Shown here piece by piece: positions 11,152-22,052 of a stretch of 64,000 nucleotides of DNA. Numbering within the stretch: the first letter of the stretch is position 1; each line of letters starts with the position of its first letter. The notes below the pieces were generated by a model. It was not told where the DNA came from. It worked only from the letters and a program-made list of their open reading frames with translations, and did no database searches. The position numbers and the translations under genes are program-made. This DNA is from Sordaria brevicollis (taxonomy: Eukaryota; Ascomycota; Sordariomycetes; Sordariales; Sordariaceae): NCBI GenBank assembly GCA_033439795.1, contig JAUTDP010000011.1, positions 248,001-312,000 of the forward strand, in the 5' to 3' direction.

Positions 11152-13690
11152 ATGCAGGAAGGCCAACAGGCCTTGGAAGAAGCAGAGTCAGATCCCCAAG
11201 ACGATCATCAAGCCGGCGGTCCCTCCCAAATCCAGCCCGGCACTTTGACGGCATCACCCACCTCCATCGACCCGACTTCAGACATGGGCCAGGCTGCTAG
11301 TACCAGCGCCGATTCTGCTGTCGAGTCTGCCACCGAGTCACCCACAGACAAGACACCCACTCAGTCAAATCATCAAGGTGGTGTCACAAGTACACCACAG
11401 CAACAACCTCCGGCACCCATGGCTGCTCCTGCTGCTCCTCCTCCTCCTACTACTGCTCCTACAGCAACAACAACACCAACACCTCGTCAACCACGACCAA
11501 CTTACCCACCATATACCACCCGTCCTCCTCTACCAGACGTCAACGTCACGCAGGAGACAATAGAAGACGCCTACGTCGACTTCATCTTCCACTGCAACCC
11601 CCACGTCCCTCTAGACACCGACACGGTGGTTCTTAGAGATACCTTCTCCGACCCACCCAAAAGCGGCGGCAAGTCATTCAACACCTTTGTCCTCTTTGGT
11701 CTCATCAAGCAGCTAGAGACCAAAGAAATCAAGACATGGGCCGAACTAGCTCTCAAGCTGGGCGTTGACCCACCCGACACCGAAAAGGGCGAGAGTTCAC
11801 AAAAGATCCAGCAGTACGCCGTCCGTCTGAAGAGGTGGATGCATTCCATGCATATCGACTCGTTTTTCGAGTATCTTGTGGGGAGAGAGCATGAGTACTG
11901 GGTTGATATCCCCTCGACGGCTATCCCGATCAATGAGATTGAGAGGGATGGTGTTAGGGCTGAGGATGATATGGCTTTGCGGGCGTTGTTGCCGCATATT
12001 AGACCCAAGAGAGGCAGGAGGAAGCCTGGTGAGGAGGATGTTCAGTCTCCTTTACCTACCGGTGGCGAGCCGTGGTCTGCTCATCCTGCTGCTCAGAGGG
12101 GAAGTGTGTTCACGTTTGATAACACGAGGCTTGGAGTTCCTGGACAAGGGGCGCCGTGGGGTGGTAATGATGGGGGCCAGACGCCCATGACTGCTTATCC
12201 GCAGTCTGCTATTACTCCGAGTACGAGAACCAATTTTTGGTCTGATGAGCCGAGGTCGGCTATCACGCCGTCTGGCACGAAGCCAAAGTCTTTGAGCAGG
12301 CGTCATGGAGCTAAGGTGGTATCGTCGGCGTGGAGGACGGGTGGAGCTACTGGTAGAGTGAGAGGACGGCCGCCTATCAACCGTCAACTGAATAGTGACG
12401 GCCCCTTTTCTGCCTTTCCGGCGTCGAGCGACTCACCTCACTACGGGAAACATACCTTTCCTAACAACCCGCCGCCGTCATCAACCCCTATACTGCCTCC
12501 TCCGCGACCAAATCCCCCAGCAGGAGGAGCTGTCCAAACCCCAACATCCGCAACAGCTCAACCATCACCCACAGTCCGAGAAGCCCCAGCACCACCCGCC
12601 TCCGGCCGTCCAGCCAAGCGCACCCGTTTGAGTCTACAGGTGCCAGAGCGAGTAGGCACCGAAGTCCGCCTCGCCACTCCTCCCCTCTTAGCACCAGCAC
12701 CAGCACCAGCACCACCAACCCTAATGGTAAACGGCCAACCATCCGCTTCCAACCCCTCCAACACCACAATCCCCCTTCCTACACCCAACCCCCTCCCCAT
12801 CCCCATTCCCAACCCACCATCCTCCCTTCCGCCACCACCACCACAACCTCCATACCCTCAACCTCCTCCTCCTCCTCCTTGCCGTCTCACGGCCCCGGCG
12901 CCCTCGGCCCCTCCCCCTTCCACCCCTCCACCCTCTCCGATCCCACAACCGACAAATACAATTTACTCGAAGTCGAATCGGTATTCATCCACCAGATCTT
13001 GTCAGCAACCTGGCTTGACACTTCTGGCCAACCCATCCCGGCTTGTAGCGTTGACGAAGCCTTTGCGTTTTGTCACACTGTAATCGAAAATCTGCACAGA
13101 AATGCGATGAATAAGGAGGGGTTTTTGATTAATTTGGCGGCGTTGGTGGGGGGTATGTGCTTATGAATCGGGAGGGGGGTGGGGAGGGGGGTAGGGTTGA
13201 AGGGGGGGAAGAAAAGGGGGGACGGGGGTTGAGGGTTACGAAACTTGGTGAGGGCGTGGACCAAGGAGAGGAAGGGGGGAAGTGGATTAAGGTTCTGGCG
13301 GTTTGGGAGTTGAGGCTGGGTGGGATAACGGGCAATTTTTCGATGGAGGAGGTGGTTAGGTTGGGGAAGTGGGGTGGTGGTGGTGGTTCGAAGAAATCCT
13401 CCGTTTCTGATGCAGATGCTACGGCCACTGCTGAAGGAGAGAATAACGCTGGGGAAGGTGGTAACGGGGAGAAGAATGGCAGAAAAAGGCAGGGGAAGAA
13501 GTTGACCAAGAAAGAAGAGGAGGAGCTGGAAAAGAAAAAGAGGGAAGAAGAGTTGAAGAAAGCGGAAGAGGAGAAAAAGATGTGGCAGAACAAGTTTATG
13601 GAGATGGTGGCTACGGTCAAGAAGAGGGATGAGGAGTTGGCCATGTTGAAGGGGAGTATGTTGCATGCGTTGAGGGAGAGGGAGGGTTGA
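11152..13690 (+). CDS. Abp2-family (ARS-binding protein 2) DNA-binding protein, frame disrupted
   Basis: The preferred start is the ATG at 11152 (MQEGQQALEEAE); an in-frame ATG at 11056 precedes sequence that does not look coding. After a Pro/Thr/Gln-rich leader, about residues 130-260 form the conserved Abp2 domain: ETIEDAYVDFIFHCNP, KSFNTFVLFGLIKQLETKEI, KTWAELALKLGV, SSQKIQQYAVRLKRWMHSMH. Homologues bind replication-origin-like AT DNA and act in chromatin. An AT-hook-like RVRGRPP follows near residue 430. The first frame stops at 13083, but conserved-looking sequence moves to a second frame (LLEVESVFIHQILSATWLD, to about 13153) and then a third (GGITGNFSMEEVVRLG, then a Lys/Glu coiled coil ending REREG, TGA 13688-13690). 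Introns, indels or base-call errors could explain the shifts, so the exon structure is unresolved. Confidence 0.75.
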
Positions 13691-14428
13691 TTGATGCCTG
13701 GGGATAGGGGTAATGGAGATGTGATGTATGGAGGATAGATACCATGAATACAAAGATAAGAATTTAAAACTATAATCATGGTCCGGTGTATGGCCCATCT
13801 TGGAAGTTAACTTGTATACAAAGAGGCAGAGGGGAGAAGACATCAAAGGGTTAGGGTTGTACCTGCAGCAGCTTGCACCGCCCCACATTGTCCAGACCCT
13901 GCCTTAAGCACAGCCACGCGTGTCACCCCTGACGCTTGCCCGAGAAAGTGTCCCACTTCCGCCGCGTCACCCCTTTCTAGAACGCCCGCCCCCCAGAATC
14001 CCGGATGCATGCCCCTTATCGCGGGCAGCTCTCAAACAATTGGCCCGCTATCAAAGTGTCGGATTGAAGTTGTCGTCTCCTGAACTTCTTCTTTCCGCGG
14101 TTGTCACACAACATCAACACCAACAACCCGACCCGACTTTCAGTCCAACAGACAACGAACAGTCTTTTTGCTGACAGTTCAACGTCCGTTGGCTTTGTCT
14201 TCGTCTTTTCAGTTTCTTCTCTCGAACCATGATCAACTTCTAATCACCGAATTCGAACACTTCGACACTCTCGTTTCTTCCACCTCTTCTTTTGCTTTAT
14301 ACTAGTCCTAATGATTTGATCTGAACTCCCTCCCGATATTCGAGAACCGAACCCAGAATTGTTGTCCACTTGAACATACCACATACCGACCGACCGCACA
14401 TACGAACACACGACCGACCGACCGAAAA
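13691..14428. other. Intergenic, promoter and leader of the next gene
   Basis: No gene seen. The stretch before 14429 is a CA-rich leader with repeated CGACCGACCG just upstream of the ATG. Confidence 0.55.
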
Positions 14429-16429
14429 ATGCCACGACAACTCGTCCTCTTCGGCCGCCCCCTCCCCCGCCTCTCGTCACGGCACCTCTCCCTCCTCCTA
14501 GTCTCCATCTCCCTCTTCGCCATCTTCAGTCTCCTCTTCACCCTCCCCTCCTCCATCCCCTCGTCACCCTCCCTCCACCAAATCGCCACCGACCACAAGC
14601 TCCCCTCGCTGCCACTCCCCTCAATCCCCGACAGCCTCAAAAACCCCTGGAACAAAGTAAACCCCTTCAAGCAGCCCGCCCACGCCCCGCCCCGCCAGAA
14701 AAACGACACCTACGGCCAGTCGTCCTGGTACGCCAACTGGAAATGGCTATCCTACCCGTTCAGCTCATCCGTAACGCTCGACGAGTCGCGATCGTTGTTG
14801 CCAGAGCTGGCGCAGAGGCCGCCGGTGTATGTATACTACGATAACACGATCGAGCGCGAGAAGGCTACGAAGGAGGTGGAGAGCGATATTTTGCTGTCGT
14901 GGAGGAGGGCGTGGTGGGCTATGGGGTTTAAGCCGATTATTTTGAGTCCGGCGGAGGCGATGAATAACCCGCTTTATGAAGAACTGCAACACATGAGTGA
15001 TGGACTGCATGCGAGCTTGAAGACGGATATCATGCGCTGGTTGGCGTGGGAGAACATGGGCGGGGGGATCCTGGCGCATTATTTGCTGTTTCCGATGGGG
15101 GCGTATGATGATCCGTTGCTTGGGTATCTGAGGAGGGGGGAGTTTCCGGGGTTGACGAGGTGGGAAGGGTTGGGGGATGGGTTGTTTGTGGGAGGTAAGA
15201 AGGAGGTGGAGAAGGCGATTAAGGCGGTGCTGGGTAGTGCTAAGGAGGGGTTGAGGGAGGCGAAGGGGTTTTTGGATGCTGTTCCTGTTTCTAAAAAGGA
15301 GAAGGAGGAGGAAAAGGAAGGGCCGTTCATCGTGGATGATACCGAGCCGAGCGCGCTGGCTTTCTACTCGGCTTCGGCGTTGAAGGGTTATCCCAAGGTT
15401 GCGGAGACTATTGGTGGTGATCGCGTGGCTGGGTTGAAGGCGTTGAACGACTTGATTAACGCTCACTTGCACCAAACATGGCAAAACCTTTTCTCTGAAG
15501 GAATCGCGGTCGTCAAGCCATTGCCGCAGCACACGACGCACATGATCGCCCCTTCATACTCGGTCGCCTTACGTCTGGCTTCCTGCCCTGCCAACAACCC
15601 CCTCCCGTCTTCATGCCCACCTAACCGCCCCAAGTGCACACCCTGCTCAACCGCAACGCACCCCCTCAAAATCTCCACCCCGGCACACTACAAGAACAGC
15701 TCCGCGCTCTACACAATCGGCACCGTCCCCCACCCCTACACCATCCAATCTTTGTCCGCCATGCGCTCCCAAATCACCGTCCCCTGGATCCGCCGCGAAT
15801 CCATCCGCGACGCCTGGGTCGGCGACCTGATGGTCGACCTCTTCAAAAACAAACCCGTCCCCTCCAGCGCCCGCGTCCTGCGCTTCAAGGAGGCAGTAGC
15901 CGGCGAATACGGCTCCGCCCGTTCCCTCTGGCTTACCGCCGAGCGGGACGTCCCCGAGGGTATTCTGGACTGGCATTTCGGTTTCGACCTGCCCCAGTTG
16001 CTCCCTGCTACTGCTGGTCAAGAAGAAAAACACGATGACGCGACGGAGAAGATTGAATCCGAGATTCACAAACCGAAGGATTCTTCCATCCTTCCCCCCT
16101 TACACGACGAGAAGGAGGGGCCGGTTCCTACGGAGCAGGATTTGAAATTGGAGCCTAATCTTTTGAGTCTGGCCAAGACGATCGTCGGTAGCGCTGATGA
16201 GGAAGAGGCTAAGAAGAAGAAGGTGCATGTCACTGCGGAAGAGGTGAAAATAAGAGAGGCGGTGGAGGCGTGGAACTTGGCTGATTGGGAGGCTTGGAGG
16301 TTTGCGCGGGCTTTTTTGGCGAGGAAGGAGATGGAGAGGGAGAAGTGGGCGGAGGAGGAGGAGAAGTATGCTGGGGGGATGGGGAGTGAGAAGAGGGGGA
16401 AGGGTGGGGGGTGGTGGGATAGTGATTAA
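14429..16429 (+). CDS. Type II membrane protein resembling a Golgi glycosyltransferase
   Basis: Uninterrupted 666-residue frame with an AAAAATGCC start and a TAA stop. Residues about 20-40 (HLSLLLVSISLFAIFSLLFT) form one uncleaved transmembrane anchor preceded by Arg residues, giving an N-in, C-lumenal topology. From about residue 130 the fold reads like a GT-A enzyme: VYVYYDNTIEREKA, then SWRRAWWAMGFKPIIL, then KTDIMRWLAWENMGGGILA. The last piece resembles the K-[ST]-D-x-x-R-x-x-x-x-x-x-x-GG element that precedes the metal-binding DXD of GT32-like transferases, but no DXD follows. A Cys cluster (about 390-410) and a charged Lys/Glu C-terminus follow. I cannot name a substrate; a conserved fungal protein of unknown function is the safe description. 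Confidence 0.7.
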   Translation: MPRQLVLFGRPLPRLSSRHLSLLLVSISLFAIFSLLFTLPSSIPSSPSLHQIATDHKLPSLPLPSIPDSLKNPWNKVNPFKQPAHAPPRQKNDTYGQSSWYANWKWLSYPFSSSVTLDESRSLLPELAQRPPVYVYYDNTIEREKATKEVESDILLSWRRAWWAMGFKPIILSPAEAMNNPLYEELQHMSDGLHASLKTDIMRWLAWENMGGGILAHYLLFPMGAYDDPLLGYLRRGEFPGLTRWEGLGDGLFVGGKKEVEKAIKAVLGSAKEGLREAKGFLDAVPVSKKEKEEEKEGPFIVDDTEPSALAFYSASALKGYPKVAETIGGDRVAGLKALNDLINAHLHQTWQNLFSEGIAVVKPLPQHTTHMIAPSYSVALRLASCPANNPLPSSCPPNRPKCTPCSTATHPLKISTPAHYKNSSALYTIGTVPHPYTIQSLSAMRSQITVPWIRRESIRDAWVGDLMVDLFKNKPVPSSARVLRFKEAVAGEYGSARSLWLTAERDVPEGILDWHFGFDLPQLLPATAGQEEKHDDATEKIESEIHKPKDSSILPPLHDEKEGPVPTEQDLKLEPNLLSLAKTIVGSADEEEAKKKKVHVTAEEVKIREAVEAWNLADWEAWRFARAFLARKEMEREKWAEEEEKYAGGMGSEKRGKGGGWWDSD

Positions 16430-17972
16430 AAGGGGAGGGGGGTGAAGGTGGAAGGAAAGAGTATGATGAGTTAGTATGGACATGAGAACGATGAATATAG
16501 AGATAAGCATGGATATATGTATGGACGCGGGTGGTTATGGTTATTGTTAGGTAGCGAACTTGGTAATGGAAAATTGTAATGGTACATATGTAGTCATTGT
16601 TTCACTCCTGCCTACGCTTGGAGGCCGAAAAAACAGAAAAGGAAGAATATAAAAAGTACTCTATTACTCCTTGACACTTACCTCTATGAACGAAGAGAAG
16701 CTCCCGTCATGCATCTTTACCTACACAGTATATCTACAACCGATCCGGCACTTTATCCGTGACCATCAAGTTCGTTCTACCTACCTGTCTACATCCCTAC
16801 TTCAACAAACTAAGTAACCAAAGCATGAAAGGATAAAAGGACCTAACCGGAGAAATTGCATCACCAAAGTGAACATTTCCCTCCCTCTCCTTGCTGTTAT
16901 ACCTGCCTTTCCCTTTATTTTCCGGTCATCACTGCTGAAGTTAATCAGAAGTCCAGATCTCTCGAGACAACAAAGACCAAACATAACCAGACCTTACCAG
17001 ACCAGCCACACCATCACAGGACCCTTTTCGCTACCGGAACACGACACAACATTGCAAGCCTATGTATAGAACGTAATAAGGTTTAGTACCCACTGGGTTT
17101 ACACAGCTACACTACTCCAAAGGCCACGATTATAACCTTGACCGGGCTCAAACCGCTTCAGACGGGAGGGACTCAGTTAAGCAGATCTATGACAGTATGG
17201 TTTGAGTCTTTCCCGCTACAGTACCTCTAGAGAACGAGAGAGTTGGAAACGGGTAGAGCTATATATATATAGAATTACATCAACCATGAGTATAATGGAG
17301 ATATGGTCCCAGGTGGTGCCAGGTATCAGGTACGTAGGTGGTGCGAAACCAAACGGGCTGAAACCAAGTACTTAGGTGGGAGGTAGGAATACCGGGCTTC
17401 TATCCATGGGTTTGTTTCTGATCGATGTCCTCAATGAGATGGCCTTCGAACGGGCTATTAAAGGTTGTTTTCAACGGTAAGCACTCTTGAACGCAACTTC
17501 TACGACTAGGAACTTTTGAATTTGGCTTTCATGGTGACAATCGCGGAAGTGACGATGATGGTGCTGACATTGAGTCTTGATAATAAGCAGGCGCGAAAGT
17601 GGGGTAGGTCGTAGCTGTTAGTGTATACTAACAGGCTTCACTGTATCTCTAAAACTTTCGGCCTCGTACAAGCTAGATGCACAAAGAACATTAGATGAAC
17701 TGCCCCTGCTTCCTGTCTTGGCCATCTGCCTGCAGTGATGCATCGCCTCATTCAACCTTTCCTCATCACCACCATCAACACACCATCAACATAGGCAGTC
17801 ACCGCCGGCAACTTTGCCTCTGCTTTCCAGCACTTTTCAGCTTTCTCACGGAGATGGCTCAATATTCATTTCCACTTCGCCGGGTATCTCTCGTCCCCGG
17901 GACTTGATGCTCTCGTCCAACAGTACTATCATCATCCACACTCATTATCACGCCGTTAACACTCGTTACAGT
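16430..17972. other. Intergenic region
   Basis: No gene seen. It holds 3' sequence of the membrane protein gene and the promoter of the F-box-like gene, with repeated AGGTA/GGTAGG motifs around 17325-17390. Confidence 0.55.
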
Positions 17973-20900
17973 ATGCCAGAAACTATCCCAACATACGAGG
18001 AGGCCACCAGGCCGGTGGACTGGCTTCAACTGGCCGGCCCCTTCATCTCTATTCAGGACTATGCCCGCCTCTGCCGTGTATCCAGGCACTTCTGCGACTA
18101 TTTCCTCCCCCGACTGTGGGCTGATCCGTTTGCCATCTGCTACGCCCTCGAGCCAAACCCCATCTTTGGTGGGAAAACCGAACCGAGAATTGAACTCTTC
18201 TGTCGTATCGTCCCGCTTGCTCGCCTCGGTACCCTTTCCCTGGTCCTCGCTTTCCGTCCACGCGTCAGGGACTGGCTGGAGCTCAACCACTATGGCGCTG
18301 TTGGCCCGGATACTTGCTCCCCCTCCGACTCGTTTCCGAATCTGCGCTGCATGACTATGGTTGATGACACCCACGACCCAGACAGCAACTCCAGTATCAT
18401 CCAATACAAGCCCAGTCGGTTCCCAAACGACCTGTGGGTGTTGGCCGCCAAAAGGTGCCTCCAGCTGGAAGTACAATGGCCTGCCCAAGACCATCTCGAA
18501 AACGTTGTCTACTATGACGACTCGAGAATCCATCAGTTTCACTCTTCCGAGCCACGCTTCAGCGGTATGCCACGCTTGCGCATCCTCAAGGTTGCCGGAC
18601 ACAACATGGGAGACGAATACGCCTTGCGCATCATTCGGGACATGAAATCTAAGATATGGAGTCTCGATCTCTCCAGCAACCGCCTGACAGGTCGCTTCCT
18701 CCCTAAATACATGTATGGGCACCCTCGTTGTCGTGGGGACCGTGACTGGATTAACGGCTCCTGCAAATGTTTTGCCCGTGACGTTCGAGACGACCTGGAA
18801 GGCTTTCTGTGTAACGCCCGGTTTGCTGGCTTCTTTGTTCACGAGACATGCTATACCGAGAACCCATGGTTGCCCCATCCCCGCAAGTACCATCAAGACA
18901 GCCCCCGATATGTACTCGCACGCAACTTCGATGCAGAGGGTGGCATGAGTGTGGAATTTCATTTTCCAGAGGTGAGGGAGACGGCGGCCTTTGATGACTC
19001 GCTTGATGCCGTGGTCAAAGCCATCTGCTCACCGAAACATGTGTCGCTGATTAAGTCTCTCGATATCTGTCAGCCTCCTCTGTGGGGCATCACTCATCTG
19101 TACCTTAACCAAAACCCCAAACTCACTGCCAGATCCTTACAGTCCGTCGTGCTGGAATTCCCGCAGCTGCAACGACTCGAGTGCGACTCCATGCTCTTCA
19201 TAGTCCCAAACACCATGCTTCGACACAACCGGTTCTACGACTCTCACCATGCCGTACCAAAGTACGTATCGAGCAGCAACTTCATCAAGGACCCCCAGGC
19301 TATATCCGGCATCTTGGGTCTCTCCCATCTCTTCCGGCCCCTTTTTGTCAACCTGCAAACCCTGCGCATCCACCACTCCCTCGTCACCAACCTGCCTGAG
19401 CTCACGGGATTCGGCGATCTGTCCGACATGGAAAAGATGTGGTTCGCCGAGACCTTCCTCCTCCCTCGAGCCGACCTGATGTTTCCCAACCCCTTTCATC
19501 CGGACATGAACCCGCGACTGCAGTCTCTGACTCTCACCCACATCCCGCGGTATTCCACGGGCCCCTTGATTGAGAGGCTCAAGGGATTACTGAAAGCAGC
19601 CTGGTTTCAGGAACAGACGCTCGCCAGACTGAGGGCCGAACATCGCCGTCTTCACCAAACGCGCTATGAACCGCCACTGCTGTCGGGACTGCGCAAGATC
19701 GTTCTCGAGTTTGATCCTGACCCGCGTCGGTCTGAGAAGACGACGCAAGGGGAGGAGGATCAGATGGCGGGCCTTGAGAAGTTTGATGCCGAGGCGTTGC
19801 TCAATAGTGGTGCTAAGAAGGAGTTTGGCACGTTTGGGGGGTTTACGGCCAGCGGCGGCAATGGAAGTGGAAGCAGAGGCATAGACAGCCCCAGAAACGG
19901 CAGTGCAACGATGCGCGGACAGTCTGCGGAGGTGAGACATGTCAATGCCAACCGCAACGGCTCAGCAGCAGGGTCCTCGAGGCAACAACCGCAACAACCG
20001 CAACAGCACGGCTCAGAATTGCACCGAGGGGACTCCGAGACATCGGGGGTCCGAGCGGCGTCAGACTCTTTCCACACTTACGACAACCAGATTTGGTCAG
20101 AAGAGGAAAAAGATGAAGGGCCACAGATACAACTTGGAACCAGGCTTGCACCCCTTTACGTGCCATACACTGTGCGATTTACCAACCATACCGAGCAGAA
20201 GACCAAGGTGTTTATTGGATATCGTTATTCAACAGATCAGGATAATGATGATGGTCAAAGCCAGGAGCAGCCCAGGAGCAGTAGCAGCGAACCGGCCGAC
20301 GGTAATGGGGCGTCGTCACCATCAAGACAAGTACCAGCGTCTCCGAGGAACTCTTTCGACGTGTTGAGCCGTCCAGAAGAACGAGTCAGGGAAGAATCAC
20401 AAATGCCTTTTTCATCATCATCATCGGATGAGGGCTTGATCGACCGACTACAACCTCTGGGTCTGAGTGCTCAAGTCGGAGAAGGATCACGTTCCTCACA
20501 AACACAGCCAGAACCCGACGGCTTCATACCGGCTAATAACCCACCCCCATACACGGAGACGTCTTCATCTGTTCGAGGCAGGTCATTTGAAGGATCTTTT
20601 ATTCACACGACCAGCGGAAGCAGCTCCCCAACCCCATCATCATCATCATCATCCGACGGTACCATTTTGTATCACACCGGAGCCAAACCTCCCCCTCTTC
20701 CTACCTCGCCAGACGCCATTTACCCCATCCCACCCTGCTTTTTTGCGTACCCTTATTACCTCTCGTTGGCCGAGCAGCAAGCCTCGCTGACGTGTTATCA
20801 CAACCTCATCTCCCGCATCCTCTTTGATCAGGTCGGTCCCACCGCTCCGGCCGAGGTGTTTGAGACGTCACCGGTTGTTTATGAACCTCCTGCCCCTGTC

Positions 20901-22052
20901 CCTCCTCCCCCTACCGCTTCTACTACTTCCGGCTCTCCCTCTGCCTCTACCTCAGCCCCAGCCCCAGCCCCAGCCTCTACCCCAACCCCCACAACCACCA
21001 CTTCAGCCTCCTCCTCCTCTAGACCTAGATTCTCCCTCTCCCCTCGTCAAGCCCGTCAAGCCCGTCAAAATCATCCCCACCCCTCCTCCCCCTCTAACAA
21101 AGAAAAAGAAAAAGAAGAAGAGGAACAAAAAGAAAAAGAAAAAGAAGCAGAGGAACAGCGTAAAAGACACAAAGAAATCCAACTGAGGGAAGTAATAGAA
21201 TATTACTTTGGCTGCCCCCCGCAAGCGGCCACGCCGAGCATGGTCCGGGCCGGAGTGCCCTGTCAGAGTTTTGAGCAGACGCGCGGGGACGGAGGCGGGG
21301 CGGGGTGTTTGGTTTTTGCGAGGGTGTGGGAGGCGGGGTTGTTTGGGGATTTTTGGGTACCGGGGGAGGGGGGGAGTGGGGAGGGTGAGGGGGGGGAGGG
21401 GGGTGTGTATAAGAGGAGGAAGAATGGGTTGGGAAAGGAAATTACGCAAGAGAGGCTGGGTAGCGTAGAAAACGGGAAGAGACGCGGAAGAGGAAGAAGC
21501 AGAGGAAGGAATCTGCTAAGAAAAGATATGAGACGGCCGACGAGACAAGAGCTAGCGCAGATGAAGGATGTTGTTGAGGAGCTTAAGAAGTTTAGGGGGT
21601 TGACTGGTGGTACTGCTGCCCGTGATACTGCCAGTACCAATACCAGGGCCAGGCAGCAGCAGCAGCAGCACTACCAAGGGAATGGTCAAAACGGCAGTAG
21701 TCAGCAACAGAACCAAAGGAATGGTCAAAGCCAAGAGAGTCAACAGCAGCATGAGACTAAAGCCAAACCCAAACCAACAGCCACCAAAGACAAAAAGGGG
21801 AAAGGGAAAGGAAAAGCTGTGAACACAGAATACGGAGATGGAGATGATAAAGACAGTCACAGGGAAGATGTGGATGACTACTACGACTTTAGAGAAGAAG
21901 GGCGGGGATGGGGACAGTGGCAGCAGGATGAAGATGGAGATGATGAGGATGATGCTGATGAAGCCGGAGATGATGATGATGATGATGACGATGCAGATGA
22001 CAGGAAATGGGCGGGTAAACATTGGATGGGGGAGTTGGTGGTTATTAGATGA
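17973..22052 (+). CDS. Large F-box/LRR-like protein with low-complexity C-terminal half
   Basis: Single-exon frame; the chosen ATG (MPETIPTYEEATRPVDWLQL) gives 1359 residues. An in-frame ATG at 17907 is possible. The first 50 residues carry PTYEEA and then QDYARLCRVSRHFCDYFLPR, the helix arrangement of a fungal F-box-like domain that would dock on Skp1 in an SCF ubiquitin ligase. Residues to about 560 contain weak leucine-rich repeats (for example KIWSLDLSSNRLTGRF) suited to substrate recognition. From about 600 on the protein is Ser/Pro/Gln/Glu-rich, with a PPPY motif, a KEKEKEEEEQKEKEKE helix, basic RGRGRSRGRN patches, and a run of aspartates before WAGKHWMGELVVIR. Target and ligase membership are inferred only. 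Confidence 0.72.
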   Translation: MPETIPTYEEATRPVDWLQLAGPFISIQDYARLCRVSRHFCDYFLPRLWADPFAICYALEPNPIFGGKTEPRIELFCRIVPLARLGTLSLVLAFRPRVRDWLELNHYGAVGPDTCSPSDSFPNLRCMTMVDDTHDPDSNSSIIQYKPSRFPNDLWVLAAKRCLQLEVQWPAQDHLENVVYYDDSRIHQFHSSEPRFSGMPRLRILKVAGHNMGDEYALRIIRDMKSKIWSLDLSSNRLTGRFLPKYMYGHPRCRGDRDWINGSCKCFARDVRDDLEGFLCNARFAGFFVHETCYTENPWLPHPRKYHQDSPRYVLARNFDAEGGMSVEFHFPEVRETAAFDDSLDAVVKAICSPKHVSLIKSLDICQPPLWGITHLYLNQNPKLTARSLQSVVLEFPQLQRLECDSMLFIVPNTMLRHNRFYDSHHAVPKYVSSSNFIKDPQAISGILGLSHLFRPLFVNLQTLRIHHSLVTNLPELTGFGDLSDMEKMWFAETFLLPRADLMFPNPFHPDMNPRLQSLTLTHIPRYSTGPLIERLKGLLKAAWFQEQTLARLRAEHRRLHQTRYEPPLLSGLRKIVLEFDPDPRRSEKTTQGEEDQMAGLEKFDAEALLNSGAKKEFGTFGGFTASGGNGSGSRGIDSPRNGSATMRGQSAEVRHVNANRNGSAAGSSRQQPQQPQQHGSELHRGDSETSGVRAASDSFHTYDNQIWSEEEKDEGPQIQLGTRLAPLYVPYTVRFTNHTEQKTKVFIGYRYSTDQDNDDGQSQEQPRSSSSEPADGNGASSPSRQVPASPRNSFDVLSRPEERVREESQMPFSSSSSDEGLIDRLQPLGLSAQVGEGSRSSQTQPEPDGFIPANNPPPYTETSSSVRGRSFEGSFIHTTSGSSSPTPSSSSSSDGTILYHTGAKPPPLPTSPDAIYPIPPCFFAYPYYLSLAEQQASLTCYHNLISRILFDQVGPTAPAEVFETSPVVYEPPAPVPPPPTASTTSGSPSASTSAPAPAPASTPTPTTTTSASSSSRPRFSLSPRQARQARQNHPHPSSPSNKEKEKEEEEQKEKEKEAEEQRKRHKEIQLREVIEYYFGCPPQAATPSMVRAGVPCQSFEQTRGDGGGAGCLVFARVWEAGLFGDFWVPGEGGSGEGEGGEGGVYKRRKNGLGKEITQERLGSVENGKRRGRGRSRGRNLLRKDMRRPTRQELAQMKDVVEELKKFRGLTGGTAARDTASTNTRARQQQQQHYQGNGQNGSSQQQNQRNGQSQESQQQHETKAKPKPTATKDKKGKGKGKAVNTEYGDGDDKDSHREDVDDYYDFREEGRGWGQWQQDEDGDDEDDADEAGDDDDDDDDADDRKWAGKHWMGELVVIR

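Noticed and set aside
13073..13888. 271- and 216-codon minus-strand frames
   Set aside because: They oppose the Abp2-like C-terminal coiled coil; the Phe/Leu/Pro composition is a by-product of G/A-rich codons on the plus strand.
17859..18962. 367-codon minus-strand frame
   Set aside because: It lies entirely opposite the F-box-like coding sequence, which has the coherent domain content; there are no intron signals or domain on the minus strand.
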